This document shows, one piece after another, positions 10,965-24,124 of a DNA stretch of 64,000 nt; the first letter of the stretch is position 1, and each line of letters starts with the position of its first letter. The notes under the pieces are model-generated. The model saw only the letters and a list, made by a program, of their open reading frames with translations. It did no database searches and was not told the origin of the DNA. Source of the stretch: Citrobacter freundii ATCC 8090 = MTCC 1658 = NBRC 12681 (lineage in GTDB: Bacteria > Pseudomonadota > Gammaproteobacteria > Enterobacterales > Enterobacteriaceae). The stretch is from contig NZ_CP049015.1 of NCBI RefSeq assembly GCF_011064845.1, forward strand, positions 4,402,001-4,466,000. Reading direction: 5' to 3'. Position numbers and translations under genes: made by a program.

Positions 10965-10995
10965 GTAACCCCCGGCCAACTGAACTGGGGGTTAC
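10965..10995. terminator. Hairpin between sfsB and murA
   Basis: Stem GTAACCCCC/GGGGGTTAC with a 13-base loop between two convergent genes. The T-run is poor on both sides, so termination efficiency is uncertain. Confidence 0.5.
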
Positions 10996-11010
10996 AAGAG
11001 ACGTTGACGA

Positions 11011-12285
<1,275 letters not shown>

Positions 12286-12323
12286 TTAGAATTTATCTTC
12301 GCTACCGGCACATCACCCGTAGC

Positions 12324-12578
12324 TCAAAAACCGTTAAGTTTGCGATCGCGCGCCCATTCCGCTGGGGTAAACGCCTTAATCGACACGGCATGAATGCGGT
12401 TGTCCGCAATGTACTCCATCAACGGGCCATAGACCGATTGCTGCTTCTTGACCCGGCTCATGCCTTCAAACATCTCACCCACGGCAATAACCTGAAAGTG
12501 ACTGCCGTCGCCAGAAACGTGGACTTCCTGGAGGGAGAGTGCATTCATCAGCACGCTCTGAATTTCATTATTTTCCAT
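12324..12578 (-). CDS. ibaG: BolA-family iron-sulfur protein IbaG
   Basis: BolA-like protein (YrbA) that forms Fe-S complexes with monothiol glutaredoxin Grx4. The start [12 protein letters not shown] at 12578 gives the 84 residues of the E. coli protein; an upstream in-frame ATG exists at 12641 but lies beyond the family N-terminus. The BolA-type segment [21 protein letters not shown] and the conserved [13 protein letters not shown] are visible. Between the mla operon and murA. Confidence 0.95.
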   Translation of the reverse strand: MENNEIQSVLMNALSLQEVHVSGDGSHFQVIAVGEMFEGMSRVKKQQSVYGPLMEYIADNRIHAVSIKAFTPAEWARDRKLNGF

Positions 12579-12647
12579 GGGCTCTTCATTCGTCAGATAG
12601 TGAAAACAGCCCAACATCTTAGAGCAAAGTGGCGCTGTCATAAATAA

Positions 12648-12682
12648 GCAAAAAGCCTCGCTGATAAATCAGACAAGGCTTT
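12648..12682 (-). terminator. Terminator downstream of mlaB
   Basis: On the minus strand AAAGCCT...AGGCTTT forms the outer stem and CTGA/TCAG the inner one, followed by TTTTTGC. It would end the mlaFEDCB transcript upstream of ibaG-murA. Confidence 0.75.
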
Positions 12683-12707
12683 AGTGGCAGATCCCCCTCA
12701 GGGGTTT

Positions 12708-12741
12708 TGCCGGATAGCGGCACAAGACCTTATCCGGCCTG
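12708..12741. repeat. REP element after mlaB
   Basis: REP palindrome TGCCGGATAGCGG...CCTTATCCGGCCTG just downstream of the mlaB stop; a short CCCC/GGGG hairpin adjoins it. Confidence 0.8.
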
Positions 12742-12747
12742 GAAAAA

Positions 12748-13040
12748 TTAACGCGGAAGGACGTCGTCAGGCAAATTGTAAAGCTGCGCCAGCGTGTACA
12801 CTTTATCGTTAACACCAGTGAGCGAAACGCTGTTTCCCTGCTGCTTGCCTTGATTAATCAGATGCAACAGTAACGCCAGACCGCCGGTATCTACCCGGGA
12901 TACCTGGTTCAGATCGATGCAGGATACCCCTTTCATCGCCTCAATTCGCGCATCCCATAAGGGATTTAACACGTCCTGATCCAGCTCTCCCACCAGCACC
13001 AGCTTGTCGCCTTCGCGCGTCCAGGTGAGTGACTGCGTCA

Positions 13041-13041
<1 letters not shown>
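12748..13041 (-). CDS. mlaB: Phospholipid transport protein MlaB (STAS domain)
   Basis: Cytoplasmic STAS-domain subunit that stabilises and activates the MlaFEDB ABC transporter keeping the outer membrane lipid-asymmetric. Length 97 residues. The key Thr52 in RVDTGGLALLLH is present. Its ATG shares a base with the mlaC stop (TAATG), implying translational coupling. Last gene of mlaFEDCB. Confidence 0.96.
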
Positions 13042-13694
<653 letters not shown>

Positions 13695-14252
13695 TTATTT
13701 CGTTGCGCCCGCAGGCGTAGTGGCTTCATTATTGCCTTCAGTTGCGGCTGGCGCATCGCCAGAATTCTTATTGTCATCACCTTTGCTGTTGCTGTTGTAA
13801 AGGAACTGACCAATCATATCTTCCAGCACCATCGCGGATTTCGTGTCCTGAATCGTACCACCATCTTTGAGGATAGACGTTCCCAGCTCAGGATCTTCAA
13901 AACCCACGTTCAATGCCAGATACTGTTCGCCCAGCAGACCGGAAGTACGGATGCTCAGAGAACTGGTGTCAGGAATATGGTTAAAACGCGATTCGATTTC
14001 CAGCGTCACGCGCGGCAGGTACGTTTTCGGATCTAACGAGATGTCCGATACGCGTCCAACTACCACCCCGCCAATCCGCACCGGAGAACGCTCTCTCAGG
14101 CCGCCGATATTATCAAAGGTCGCATAAATCGTGTAAGTCGGTTCAGTACGCATTGAGGTAACGTTCGCCGCCTTCAGGCAGACAAACAGCGCAGCCAGCA
14201 GCGCAACCAGCAGGAATAACCCGACCCAAATTTCATTTTTTTTCGTTTGCAT
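13695..14252 (-). CDS. mlaD: MCE-domain phospholipid transport protein MlaD
   Basis: Inner-membrane anchored MCE protein forming the hexameric lipid channel of MlaFEDB. The start MQTKKNEIWVG at 14252 follows E. coli, giving 185 residues, versus 183 there. One membrane segment (about 8-27), then the MCE domain with GLRERSPVRIGGVVVGRV, and a low-complexity acidic/Asn-rich C-terminal tail (about 152-185) where it differs most from E. coli. Four bases separate its ATG from the mlaE stop. Confidence 0.97.
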   Translation of the reverse strand: MQTKKNEIWVGLFLLVALLAALFVCLKAANVTSMRTEPTYTIYATFDNIGGLRERSPVRIGGVVVGRVSDISLDPKTYLPRVTLEIESRFNHIPDTSSLSIRTSGLLGEQYLALNVGFEDPELGTSILKDGGTIQDTKSAMVLEDMIGQFLYNSNSKGDDNKNSGDAPAATEGNNEATTPAGATK

Positions 14253-14256
14253 GAAC

Positions 14257-15859
<1,603 letters not shown>

Positions 15860-16074
15860 TGATTCATCCTTTACTATTGCCTTATTGATCGAAGAGTTTG
15901 GCGCTCAATTTAGCCCTGAACTCAACATATTTACAGATTATTGCCTGTCCTGGTTAGCGAAAGCTGGCATTTGTTTTACTTTTTAGCCGCATAAAGTCAA
16001 AATTAAGACTTCGTTACGGCTTCCAGAAGATCCTTCAAGAGGACCGGCGAGTATACCTGAAGAAAGGACTTTAG

Positions 16075-17052
16075 ATGCTTTTAGCGACGGCGCTGTTAAT
16101 AATTGGTTTACTTCTGGTGGTCTACGGTGCCGACCGTCTGGTATTTGCCGCATCCATTTTATGTCGAAACGTCGGTATTCCACCCATTATCATCGGAATG
16201 ACCGTGGTCAGCATTGGTACGTCGTTACCCGAGATCATTGTCTCCGTTGCCGCATCGATGAATGGGCAACTCGATCTGGCTGTCGGGACCGCCATAGGTT
16301 CTAACATCACCAACATTCTGCTTATTTTAGGCCTGTCGGCGCTGATTCATCCTTTTACCGTGCATTCTGATGTTCTGCGTCGTGAATTACCGCTAATGTT
16401 GCTGGTAAGTATTTTAGCTGCATCCGTCCTATATGACGGGCAGTTGAGCCGCAGCGACGGTTTCTTTCTTCTGCTCCTGGCCGTGCTATGGCTGCTATTC
16501 ATTGTTAAAATCGCCCGTCTGGCCGAGCGACAAGGCAATGACAGCCTGACACGCGAGCAGATAGCTGAGCTGCCGCGCGAAGGCGGGTTACCCGTCGCAT
16601 TTTTGTGGTTGGGTATTGCGCTGATTATTATGCCTATGGCTACGCGTATGGTGGTAGATAACGCTACCGTACTGGCGAACTATTTCGCCATGAGCGAACT
16701 CACCATCGGGTTGACGGTGGTCGCCATTGGTACCAGCCTGCCGGAACTGGCAACGGCGATTGCGGGTCTGCGTAAAGGTGAAAACGATATTGCCGTCGGT
16801 AACATTATCGGCGCGAACATTTTTAATATTGTTATCGTCCTCGGGCTACCGGCGCTGATTACGCCGGGCGAAGTCAATCCTATGGCCTTCGTCCGGGACT
16901 ACAGCGTCATGCTGCTGGTGAGCGTTATTTTTGCATTACTCTGCTGGCGACGTCCGCGCCAGATTGGTCGCGGCGCGGGCGCGCTGCTGACCGGCGGTTT
17001 TATCATATGGCTGGCGATGCTGTATTGGTTATCGCCACTTCTCGTTGGATAA
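16075..17052 (+). CDS. yrbG: Calcium/sodium antiporter-family protein YrbG
   Basis: CaCA-superfamily membrane protein of 325 residues with about ten membrane segments. The two inverted alpha repeats are clear: GTSLPEIIVS near 46-55 with IGSNITNILLI, and GTSLPELATA with IGANIFNIVIV in the second half. A calcium-export role is inferred; it is reported dispensable in E. coli. Its stop lies 13 bases before the kdsD ATG. Confidence 0.95.
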   Translation: MLLATALLIIGLLLVVYGADRLVFAASILCRNVGIPPIIIGMTVVSIGTSLPEIIVSVAASMNGQLDLAVGTAIGSNITNILLILGLSALIHPFTVHSDVLRRELPLMLLVSILAASVLYDGQLSRSDGFFLLLLAVLWLLFIVKIARLAERQGNDSLTREQIAELPREGGLPVAFLWLGIALIIMPMATRMVVDNATVLANYFAMSELTIGLTVVAIGTSLPELATAIAGLRKGENDIAVGNIIGANIFNIVIVLGLPALITPGEVNPMAFVRDYSVMLLVSVIFALLCWRRPRQIGRGAGALLTGGFIIWLAMLYWLSPLLVG

Positions 17053-17065
17053 CTGGAAACGCATT

Positions 17066-18052
17066 ATGTCGCACTTAGAGTTGCAACCGGGTTTTGACTT
17101 TCAGCAAGCAGGCAAGGAAGTCCTGGCAATTGAACGTGAAGGCCTGGCGGAGCTTGATCAGTACATCAACCAAAATTTTACCCTCGCATGCGAGAAAATA
17201 TTCAGTTGCCCGGGCAAAGTCGTGGTGATGGGAATGGGGAAATCCGGCCATATCGGGCGGAAAATGGCAGCCACATTTGCCAGCACCGGCACCCCCTCAT
17301 TTTTTGTACACCCAGGCGAAGCTGCACATGGCGATCTGGGTATGGTCTCGCCGCAGGATGTGGTCATCGCCATCTCTAACTCCGGTGAATCCAATGAGAT
17401 AGCGGCGCTGATCCCGGTATTAAAACGTCTTCATGTACCGCTTATCTGCATGACCGGTCGTCCGGAAAGCAGTATGGCGCGTGCAGCAGATGTGCATCTG
17501 TGTGTTAAAGTGCCCAAGGAAGCTTGTCCGTTAGGCCTGGCGCCGACCAGCAGCACGACAGCAACACTGGTGATGGGCGATGCCCTTGCGGTGGCATTAT
17601 TAAAAGCGCGCGGCTTTACCGCGGAAGATTTTGCGTTGTCTCATCCCGGTGGGGCACTGGGCCGTAAGCTTTTACTGCGCGTTAACGATATTATGCATAC
17701 GGGCGACGAGATCCCGCATGTAACCAAAAACGCCAGCCTGCGTGACGCCTTAATTGAGATCACGCGTAAAAATCTCGGCATGACCGTCATTTGCGATGAT
17801 GCCATGAGGATTGACGGTATTTTCACCGATGGTGATTTACGTCGTGTCTTCGATATGGGCGTTGATGTACGCCAGTTAGGCATTGCCGATGTGATGACCC
17901 CTGGAGGCATTCGCGTGCGTCCGGGTATTCTTGCCGTCGATGCCCTGAACTTAATGCAGTCCCGCCATATCACCTCGGTAATGGTTGCTGATGGCGACCA
18001 GTTACTCGGTGTGTTACATATGCATGATCTGCTACGTGCAGGTGTAGTGTAA
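17066..18052 (+). CDS. kdsD: D-arabinose 5-phosphate isomerase KdsD
   Basis: Converts D-ribulose 5-phosphate to D-arabinose 5-phosphate, the first step to Kdo for LPS. Length 328 residues with start MSHLELQPGFDF at 17066. N-terminal SIS domain (VVVMGMGKSGHIGRKM near 48-63, AISNSGES) and two C-terminal CBS domains, the last ending VLHMHDLLRAGVV. Followed by kdsC after 20 bases. Confidence 0.97.
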   Translation: MSHLELQPGFDFQQAGKEVLAIEREGLAELDQYINQNFTLACEKIFSCPGKVVVMGMGKSGHIGRKMAATFASTGTPSFFVHPGEAAHGDLGMVSPQDVVIAISNSGESNEIAALIPVLKRLHVPLICMTGRPESSMARAADVHLCVKVPKEACPLGLAPTSSTTATLVMGDALAVALLKARGFTAEDFALSHPGGALGRKLLLRVNDIMHTGDEIPHVTKNASLRDALIEITRKNLGMTVICDDAMRIDGIFTDGDLRRVFDMGVDVRQLGIADVMTPGGIRVRPGILAVDALNLMQSRHITSVMVADGDQLLGVLHMHDLLRAGVV

Positions 18053-18072
18053 GAAACTCAAGGATAACGAAA

Positions 18073-18639
18073 ATGAGTAAAGCAGGTGCGTCGCTTGCGA
18101 CCTGTTATGGACCCGTCAGCGCAGACGTTATCACCCGGGCAGAAAACATCCGTTTGCTGATCCTGGATGTGGATGGCGTACTGTCTGATGGTCTGATTTA
18201 TATGGGCAACAACGGTGAAGAGCTGAAGGCTTTTAACGTCCGCGATGGTTACGGAATTCGCTGTGCGCTCACTTCCGGTATTGAGGTTGCCATTATTACC
18301 GGACGAAAGGCTAAACTTGTAGAAGATCGCTGTGCCACTTTGGGGATCACCCACCTGTATCAGGGGCAGCCAGACAAACTGATTGCCTTTGGCGATCTCC
18401 TTAGCAAACTGGCGATCGCACCGGAGAATGTCGCCTACGTTGGCGATGACCTGATCGACTGGCCGGTGATGGCACAAGTGGGATTGAGCGTCGCGGTGGC
18501 AGATGCCCACCCTTTGCTGATCCCACGGGCCGATTATGTCACCCGTATTAATGGGGGACGTGGCGCTGTGCGTGAAGTCTGCGATTTATTACTCCTGGCG
18601 CAGGGCAAACTGGACGAGGCCAAAGGGCAATCGATATGA
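18073..18639 (+). CDS. kdsC: 3-deoxy-manno-octulosonate-8-phosphate phosphatase KdsC
   Basis: HAD-family phosphatase that releases Kdo from Kdo-8-phosphate. Length 188 residues. The catalytic aspartates lie in LDVDGVLSDG (Asp32 and Asp34), the Mg site in YVGDDLIDWP. Its stop overlaps the lptC start by 4 bases (ATGA), indicating coupling. Confidence 0.98.
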   Translation: MSKAGASLATCYGPVSADVITRAENIRLLILDVDGVLSDGLIYMGNNGEELKAFNVRDGYGIRCALTSGIEVAIITGRKAKLVEDRCATLGITHLYQGQPDKLIAFGDLLSKLAIAPENVAYVGDDLIDWPVMAQVGLSVAVADAHPLLIPRADYVTRINGGRGAVREVCDLLLLAQGKLDEAKGQSI

Positions 18640-19211
18640 GCAAAACCAGACGTTGGGTTATCATTCTACTGTCGCTGGCTGTCCTTGTGATGATTGGTAT
18701 TAATCTGGCAGACAAAGAGGACACCGCTCAGGTCGTCGTCAATAACAACGAGCCAACCTATAAGAGCGAACATACTGATACCGTCGTGTATAGTCCGGAA
18801 GGCGCGCTGAGCTATCACTTGATCGCACAACACGTTGAATATTATTCGGAACAAGCGGTTTCGTGGTTTACTCAACCAGTATTAACCACATTTGATAAGG
18901 ATAAAGTACCGACCTGGACGATCAAGGCCGATAAAGCCAAATTGACCAACGATCGGATGCTGTATCTGTACGGCCATGTTGAGGTTAACGCCCTGGTGCC
19001 TGACTCTCAACTACGCAGAATTACGACCGATAACGCGCAGATTAACCTGGTGACACAAGATGTCACTTCCGATGATCTGGTGACGTTGTATGGCACAACA
19101 TTTAACTCCAGCGGACTGAAGATGCGCGGCAACTTACGCAGCAAGAACGCCGAGCTGATTGAAAAGGTTAGAACCTCATATGAAATCCAAAACAAACAAA
19201 CTCAGCCTTAA
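18636..19211 (+). CDS. lptC: LPS export system protein LptC
   Basis: Bitopic inner-membrane protein that receives LPS from LptB2FG and passes it to LptA. Length 191 residues: one membrane helix (about 7-25) followed by a periplasmic beta-jellyroll, with GHVEVNALVPDSQLR in its core. Overlaps kdsC by 4 bases and lptA by 32. Confidence 0.97.
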   Translation: MSKTRRWVIILLSLAVLVMIGINLADKEDTAQVVVNNNEPTYKSEHTDTVVYSPEGALSYHLIAQHVEYYSEQAVSWFTQPVLTTFDKDKVPTWTIKADKAKLTNDRMLYLYGHVEVNALVPDSQLRRITTDNAQINLVTQDVTSDDLVTLYGTTFNSSGLKMRGNLRSKNAELIEKVRTSYEIQNKQTQP

Positions 19212-19728
19212 TCTTGTACTTGCCAGCTCACTTCTGGTCGCCAGCATTCCGGCATTTGCCGTCACCGGCGATACCGAGCAGCCGATTCACATTGAGTCGG
19301 ACCAGCAGTCCCTGGATATGCAGGGCAACGTGGTAACGTTTACTGGCAACGTGATTGTGACTCAGGGCACCATCAAAATTAACGCCGATAAAGTCGTCGT
19401 GACCCGTCCTGGCGGCGAAGACGGCAAAGAAGTGATTGACGGCTATGGCAATCCAGCGACGTTTTACCAGATGCAGGACAACGGTAAACCGGTTAAAGGC
19501 CGCGCCTCGCAGATGCACTATGAACTGGCGAAAGACTTTGTCGTGCTAACCGGCAAGGCGTATCTGGAACAGCTCGATAGCAACATCACGGGCGATAAGA
19601 TCACCTATCTGGTAAAAGAGCAGAAAATGCAGGCCTTCAGCGATAAAGGCAAACGCGTCACCACCGTTCTGGTTCCGTCGCAGTTGCAGGACAAAAACAA
19701 GGCTCCGGCAGAGAAAAAAGGTAACTGA
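19180..19728 (+). CDS. lptA: Periplasmic LPS-binding protein LptA
   Basis: Forms the periplasmic bridge carrying LPS to LptDE. The start MKSKTNKLSLN at 19180 puts a clean signal peptide in front, ending SIPAFA|V at residue 27; 182 residues, three fewer than E. coli through a shorter C-terminal tail. The conserved GNVVTFTGNVIVTQGTIKI segment is present. The first 32 bases overlap lptC, as in E. coli. Confidence 0.97.
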   Translation: MKSKTNKLSLNLVLASSLLVASIPAFAVTGDTEQPIHIESDQQSLDMQGNVVTFTGNVIVTQGTIKINADKVVVTRPGGEDGKEVIDGYGNPATFYQMQDNGKPVKGRASQMHYELAKDFVVLTGKAYLEQLDSNITGDKITYLVKEQKMQAFSDKGKRVTTVLVPSQLQDKNKAPAEKKGN

Positions 19729-19734
19729 TTCGTT

Positions 19735-20460
19735 ATGGCAACATTAACTGCAAAGAACCTTGCAAAAGCCTATAAAGGCCGTCGTGTGGTGGAAGATGTC
19801 AGTCTGACCGTCAACTCCGGGGAGATCGTCGGTCTGCTCGGTCCTAACGGTGCAGGCAAGACAACAACCTTTTACATGGTGGTCGGCATTGTCCCGCGCG
19901 ATGCGGGTAACATTATCATTGATGACGAAGACATCAGCCTGCTGCCTCTGCATGCGCGCGCGCGTCGCGGCATCGGCTACTTACCGCAGGAAGCATCGAT
20001 TTTCCGTCGCCTGAGCGTGTTTGATAACCTGATGGCGGTACTGCAAATTCGTGACGATCTGACCAGCGAGCAGCGGGAAGATCGCGCCAACGAGCTGATG
20101 GAAGAATTCCACATCGAGCACCTGCGTGACAGTATGGGGCAGTCGCTCTCCGGTGGTGAACGACGCCGCGTGGAGATCGCCCGCGCACTGGCCGCTAATC
20201 CGAAATTTATCCTGCTGGATGAACCGTTTGCCGGTGTTGACCCGATTTCCGTTATTGATATCAAACGGATCATCGAACACCTGCGCGACAGCGGCCTTGG
20301 CGTGCTGATTACCGACCATAACGTCCGCGAAACGCTGGCAGTGTGTGAGCGCGCCTATATCGTGAGTCAGGGGCACCTGATCGCGCACGGCACGCCAACA
20401 GAAATACTGCAGGATGAGCACGTTAAGCGCGTATACCTTGGGGAAGACTTCAGACTCTGA
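19735..20460 (+). CDS. lptB: LPS export ABC transporter ATPase LptB
   Basis: ATPase of LptB2FG, which extracts LPS from the inner membrane. Length 241 residues. Walker A GPNGAGKT at 36-43, signature LSGGE at 138-142, Walker B LLDEP at 160-164 with catalytic Glu163. Follows lptA by 6 bases. Confidence 0.98.
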   Translation: MATLTAKNLAKAYKGRRVVEDVSLTVNSGEIVGLLGPNGAGKTTTFYMVVGIVPRDAGNIIIDDEDISLLPLHARARRGIGYLPQEASIFRRLSVFDNLMAVLQIRDDLTSEQREDRANELMEEFHIEHLRDSMGQSLSGGERRRVEIARALAANPKFILLDEPFAGVDPISVIDIKRIIEHLRDSGLGVLITDHNVRETLAVCERAYIVSQGHLIAHGTPTEILQDEHVKRVYLGEDFRL

Positions 20461-20506
20461 TAGGGTAGAAGACTTCACGTCACCGCAGGAGAAAACAACT
20501 CTGAAC

Positions 20507-21940
20507 ATGAAGCAAGGTTTGCAACTCAGGCTTAGCCAACAACTGGCGATGACGCCTCAGCTACAACAGGCTATCCGTCTGTTGCAGCTGTCCACGCTGG
20601 AACTTCAGCAAGAACTTCAGCAAGCGCTGGAAAGTAACCCACTGCTCGAGCAAACCGATCTTCACGACGAAATTGATACCCAGGAAAAACAGGACAGCGA
20701 AACCCTCGACACCGCCGATGCTCTCGAACAAAAAGAGATGCCTGAGGAGCTGCCACTTGATGCCAGTTGGGATGAAATTTACACCGCCGGGACGCCTTCG
20801 GGCACCAGCGGAGATTACATCGACGACGAGCTGCCTGTGTATCAGGGTGAGACCACGCAATCACTACAGGATTACCTGATGTGGCAAGTGGAACTGACCC
20901 CGTTCTCGGATACCGATCGCGCCATTGCGACATCCATTGTGGATGCGGTAGACGAAACCGGTTATCTCACCGTGACCCTGGACGATATTCTCGAAAGCAT
21001 GGGCGATGACGACGTCGGTATGGACGAAATCGAAGCCGTGCTTAAACGCGTTCAGCGCTTTGATCCCGTAGGCGTGGCCGCCAAAGATCTCCGCGACTGC
21101 TTACTGATCCAACTTTCGCAGTTTGATAAAGCCACACCGTGGCTGGAAGAAGCGCGCCTGATCATCAGCGATCATCTCGATCTGTTAGCCAACCATGACT
21201 TCCGCACGCTGATGCGCGTGACCCGACTGAAAGAAGACGTGCTAAAAGAAGCCGTCAATCTTATTCAGTCACTGGATCCAAGGCCTGGGCAGTCGATCCA
21301 GACTGGCGAACCAGAATACGTTATTCCGGATGTGCTGGTGCGTAAGCATAACGATCGCTGGGTGGTCGAACTCAACAGCGACAGCATCCCACGACTGCAG
21401 ATTAACCAGCACTACGCCGCTATGTGCAATAGCGCGCGCAACGATGCCGACAGTCAGTTTATCCGTAGCAATCTACAGGATGCGAAGTGGCTGATTAAAA
21501 GCCTGGAAAGCCGCAATGATACACTGCTGCGCGTAAGTCGTTGCATCGTTGAACAACAGCAAGCCTTCTTTGAGCAAGGCGAAGAGTTTATGAAACCGAT
21601 GGTGCTGGCGGATATCGCCCAGGCCGTCGAGATGCACGAATCGACCATTTCCCGTGTGACCACGCAAAAGTATCTGCACAGTCCGCGCGGCATTTTTGAA
21701 TTGAAGTATTTCTTTTCCAGTCACGTTAATACTGAAGGTGGAGGCGAAGCCTCATCCACGGCGATCCGTGCGCTGGTGAAGAAATTAATTGCTGCGGAAA
21801 ACCCCGCGAAACCACTGAGTGACAGCAAGTTAACCTCTATGCTGTCAGAACAGGGTATCATGGTGGCACGCCGCACCGTTGCGAAGTACCGAGAGTCTTT
21901 ATCCATTCCGCCGTCTAACCAGCGCAAACAGCTGGTCTGA
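20507..21940 (+). CDS. rpoN: RNA polymerase sigma-54 factor
   Basis: Alternative sigma factor for nitrogen-regulated and other enhancer-dependent promoters. The start [12 protein letters not shown] at 20507 gives the standard 477 residues. Glutamine-rich region I (1-50) contacts activators, an acidic region II follows, and the C-terminus holds the RpoN box [10 protein letters not shown]. Neighbours hpf, ptsN, rapZ and npr form the conserved rpoN cluster. Confidence 0.98.
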   Translation: MKQGLQLRLSQQLAMTPQLQQAIRLLQLSTLELQQELQQALESNPLLEQTDLHDEIDTQEKQDSETLDTADALEQKEMPEELPLDASWDEIYTAGTPSGTSGDYIDDELPVYQGETTQSLQDYLMWQVELTPFSDTDRAIATSIVDAVDETGYLTVTLDDILESMGDDDVGMDEIEAVLKRVQRFDPVGVAAKDLRDCLLIQLSQFDKATPWLEEARLIISDHLDLLANHDFRTLMRVTRLKEDVLKEAVNLIQSLDPRPGQSIQTGEPEYVIPDVLVRKHNDRWVVELNSDSIPRLQINQHYAAMCNSARNDADSQFIRSNLQDAKWLIKSLESRNDTLLRVSRCIVEQQQAFFEQGEEFMKPMVLADIAQAVEMHESTISRVTTQKYLHSPRGIFELKYFFSSHVNTEGGGEASSTAIRALVKKLIAAENPAKPLSDSKLTSMLSEQGIMVARRTVAKYRESLSIPPSNQRKQLV

Positions 21941-21962
21941 CCCAACCGATAAGGAAGACACT

Positions 21963-22250
21963 ATGCAGCTCAACATCACTGGAAACAACGTCGAAATCAC
22001 TGAAGCCCTGCGCGATTTTGTTAATACAAAATTTGCCAAGCTTGAACAATATTTCGACCGGATTAATCAGGTCTATATTGTGTTGAAAGTGGAGAAGGTT
22101 ACACATATCTCGGATGCAACGCTGCATGTGAACGGTGGCGAAATTCATGCCAGCGCGGAAGGTCAGGATATGTACGCAGCCATTGACGGTTTAATTGATA
22201 AACTGGCTCGGCAGTTAACAAAACATAAAGATAAACTGAAACAGCACTAA
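21963..22250 (+). CDS. hpf: Ribosome hibernation promoting factor HPF
   Basis: Short HPF that joins with RMF to form 100S dimers in stationary phase. The start MQLNITGNNVEIT at 21963 gives 95 residues as in E. coli, with an AAGGAAG ribosome site. The conserved HVNGGEIHASAEGQDMYAAID segment is present. 22 bases after rpoN. Confidence 0.97.
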   Translation: MQLNITGNNVEITEALRDFVNTKFAKLEQYFDRINQVYIVLKVEKVTHISDATLHVNGGEIHASAEGQDMYAAIDGLIDKLARQLTKHKDKLKQH

Positions 22251-22279
22251 CTTGTCCGGGCAGTTAGCGGGTGCAGGAC

Positions 22280-22304
22280 GGCCTGTTGTGTAGCACAACA
22301 GGCC
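22280..22304 (+). terminator. Perfect 11-bp hairpin between hpf and ptsN
   Basis: GGCCTGTTGTG/CACAACAGGCC with a TAG loop, 30 bases before the ptsN ATG. Only ATTTGT follows, so it may act as an attenuator, RNA-processing site or 3' stabiliser rather than a full terminator. Confidence 0.5.
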
Positions 22305-22333
22305 ATTTGTACAGTTAGCGCTTAGGTGAAATT

Positions 22334-22825
22334 ATGACAAATAACGATACGACTCTACAACTGAGCACTGTTCTTAACCAGGAATGTACACGCGCAGGTG
22401 TTCACTGCCAAAGCAAGAAACGCGCACTGGAAATCATTAGTGAACTGGCGGCAAAACAGCTCAGCTTGCCTTCTCAGGTGGTATTTGAGGCCATTCTGAC
22501 GCGTGAAAAAATGGGCAGTACCGGCATCGGTAATGGTATTGCTATCCCGCATGGAAAGCTGGAAGAAGACACGATGCGCGCGGTTGGTGTGTTTGTGCAA
22601 CTTGAAACGCCTATCGCCTTCGACGCTATTGATAATCAGCCAGTCGATCTGCTGTTCGCCCTGCTGGTTCCGGCGGACCAAACCAAGACGCATTTGCATA
22701 CGTTGTCACTGGTCGCAAAACGTCTGGCGGATAAAACCATCTGTCGTCGTCTGCGCGCCGCACAGAGTGACCAGGAGTTGTATCAAATCATCACGGACAC
22801 CGAAGGTGGACAGGATGAAGCATAA
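22334..22825 (+). CDS. ptsN: Nitrogen-PTS enzyme IIA(Ntr)
   Basis: Terminal phospho-acceptor of the nitrogen PTS (PtsP-NPr-PtsN), regulating potassium transport and other targets rather than moving sugar. Length 163 residues. The phosphorylated His73 lies in GIAIPHGKL. Same strand as rapZ and npr. Confidence 0.97.
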   Translation: MTNNDTTLQLSTVLNQECTRAGVHCQSKKRALEIISELAAKQLSLPSQVVFEAILTREKMGSTGIGNGIAIPHGKLEEDTMRAVGVFVQLETPIAFDAIDNQPVDLLFALLVPADQTKTHLHTLSLVAKRLADKTICRRLRAAQSDQELYQIITDTEGGQDEA

Positions 22826-22870
22826 CAACCCAATGGCATCCTTTTTTGTCGTTGTGAGGAGAAACAGTAC

Positions 22871-23725
22871 ATGGTACTGATGATCGTCAGCGGCCGTTCA
22901 GGGTCAGGTAAATCTGTCGCTCTGCGTGCGCTGGAAGATATGGGTTTTTACTGCGTGGATAACCTTCCCGTAGTGCTGTTGCCCGATCTGGCTCGTACTC
23001 TGGCCGATCGCCAGATTTCTGCGGCCGTCAGCATTGATGTGCGCAACATGCCTGAGTCCCCGGAGATTTTCGAGCAGGCAATGAACAATCTGCCTGAAGG
23101 CTTCTCACCACAGCTGCTGTTCCTTGATGCTGACCGTAACACGCTGATTCGTCGCTACAGTGACACGCGTCGCCTGCACCCACTCTCCAGCAAGAACTTG
23201 TCTCTGGAAAGCGCTATCGATAAGGAAAGCGATTTGCTTGAGCCTTTGCGCTCTCGCGCTGACCTGATCGTTGATACCTCCGAAATGTCCGTACACGAAC
23301 TGGCGGAAATGTTGCGTACCCGACTGTTGGGCAAACGTGAACGTGAATTGACGATGGTTTTCGAATCCTTTGGTTTCAAACACGGTATCCCGATTGACGC
23401 GGATTACGTCTTTGACGTGCGCTTCCTGCCTAACCCGCACTGGGATCCGAAGCTGCGCCCAATGACCGGTCTTGACCGCCCCGTCGCCGCGTTCCTCGAC
23501 AGGCACACAGAAGTACACAATTTTATCTACCAGACGCGCAGCTATCTTGAGCTATGGTTACCCATGCTGGAGACCAACAACCGTAGCTATCTCACCGTAG
23601 CCATCGGTTGTACCGGCGGGAAGCACCGTTCGGTGTATATTGCAGAGCAGCTGGCAGACTACTTCCGCTCACGCGGTAAAAACGTGCAGTCACGCCATCG
23701 TACGCTGGAAAAACGTAAATCATGA
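22871..23725 (+). CDS. rapZ: RNase adapter protein RapZ
   Basis: Binds the small RNAs GlmY and GlmZ and directs RNase E to GlmZ, tuning glucosamine-6-phosphate synthase. Length 284 residues. Walker A GRSGSGKS at 8-15; the C-terminal RNA-binding region includes [17 protein letters not shown] and a basic tail ending LEKRKS. Overlaps npr by 4 bases. Confidence 0.98.
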   Translation: MVLMIVSGRSGSGKSVALRALEDMGFYCVDNLPVVLLPDLARTLADRQISAAVSIDVRNMPESPEIFEQAMNNLPEGFSPQLLFLDADRNTLIRRYSDTRRLHPLSSKNLSLESAIDKESDLLEPLRSRADLIVDTSEMSVHELAEMLRTRLLGKRERELTMVFESFGFKHGIPIDADYVFDVRFLPNPHWDPKLRPMTGLDRPVAAFLDRHTEVHNFIYQTRSYLELWLPMLETNNRSYLTVAIGCTGGKHRSVYIAEQLADYFRSRGKNVQSRHRTLEKRKS

Positions 23726-23994
23726 CCGTGAAGCAAACCGTTGAAATCACTAATAAGCTGGGCATGCATGCCCGTCCAGCTATGAAACTGTTTGAATTGA
23801 TGCAGGGTTTCGAAGCAGAAGTTTTGCTGCGTAATGATGAAGGAACGGAAGCCGAGGCCAACAGCGTTATCGCTCTGCTGATGCTGGATTCAGCCAAAGG
23901 GCGTCAGATAGAAGTTGAAGCCACGGGTCCGCAGGAAGTTGAAGCCCTTGCCGCAGTGGTTGCCCTGTTTAATTCAGGTTTTGATGAAGATTAG
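23722..23994 (+). CDS. npr: Nitrogen-PTS phosphocarrier protein NPr
   Basis: HPr-like carrier passing phosphate from PtsP to PtsN. Length 90 residues. Phospho-accepting His16 in GMHARPA. ATGA overlap with rapZ implies coupling; last gene of the cluster. Confidence 0.97.
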   Translation: MTVKQTVEITNKLGMHARPAMKLFELMQGFEAEVLLRNDEGTEAEANSVIALLMLDSAKGRQIEVEATGPQEVEALAAVVALFNSGFDED

Positions 23995-24019
23995 TCAAGT
24001 GGTTTTAACACGTAGCCAG

Positions 24020-24101
24020 TAGGTCGGATAAGGCGTTTACGCCGCATCCGGCAATGCCATTGTGTCGTATTGTGCCTGATGCGCTGCACTTAAATCAGGC
24101 C
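24020..24101. repeat. REP/BIME after npr
   Basis: A REP unit (GTCGGATAAGGCG...GCCGCATCCGGC) followed by a second inverted pair (GCCTGATGCG...AAATCAGGCC), between convergent npr and mtgA. Confidence 0.8.
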
Positions 24102-24124
24102 AACAAAAACAGCGACAGTAGCGA

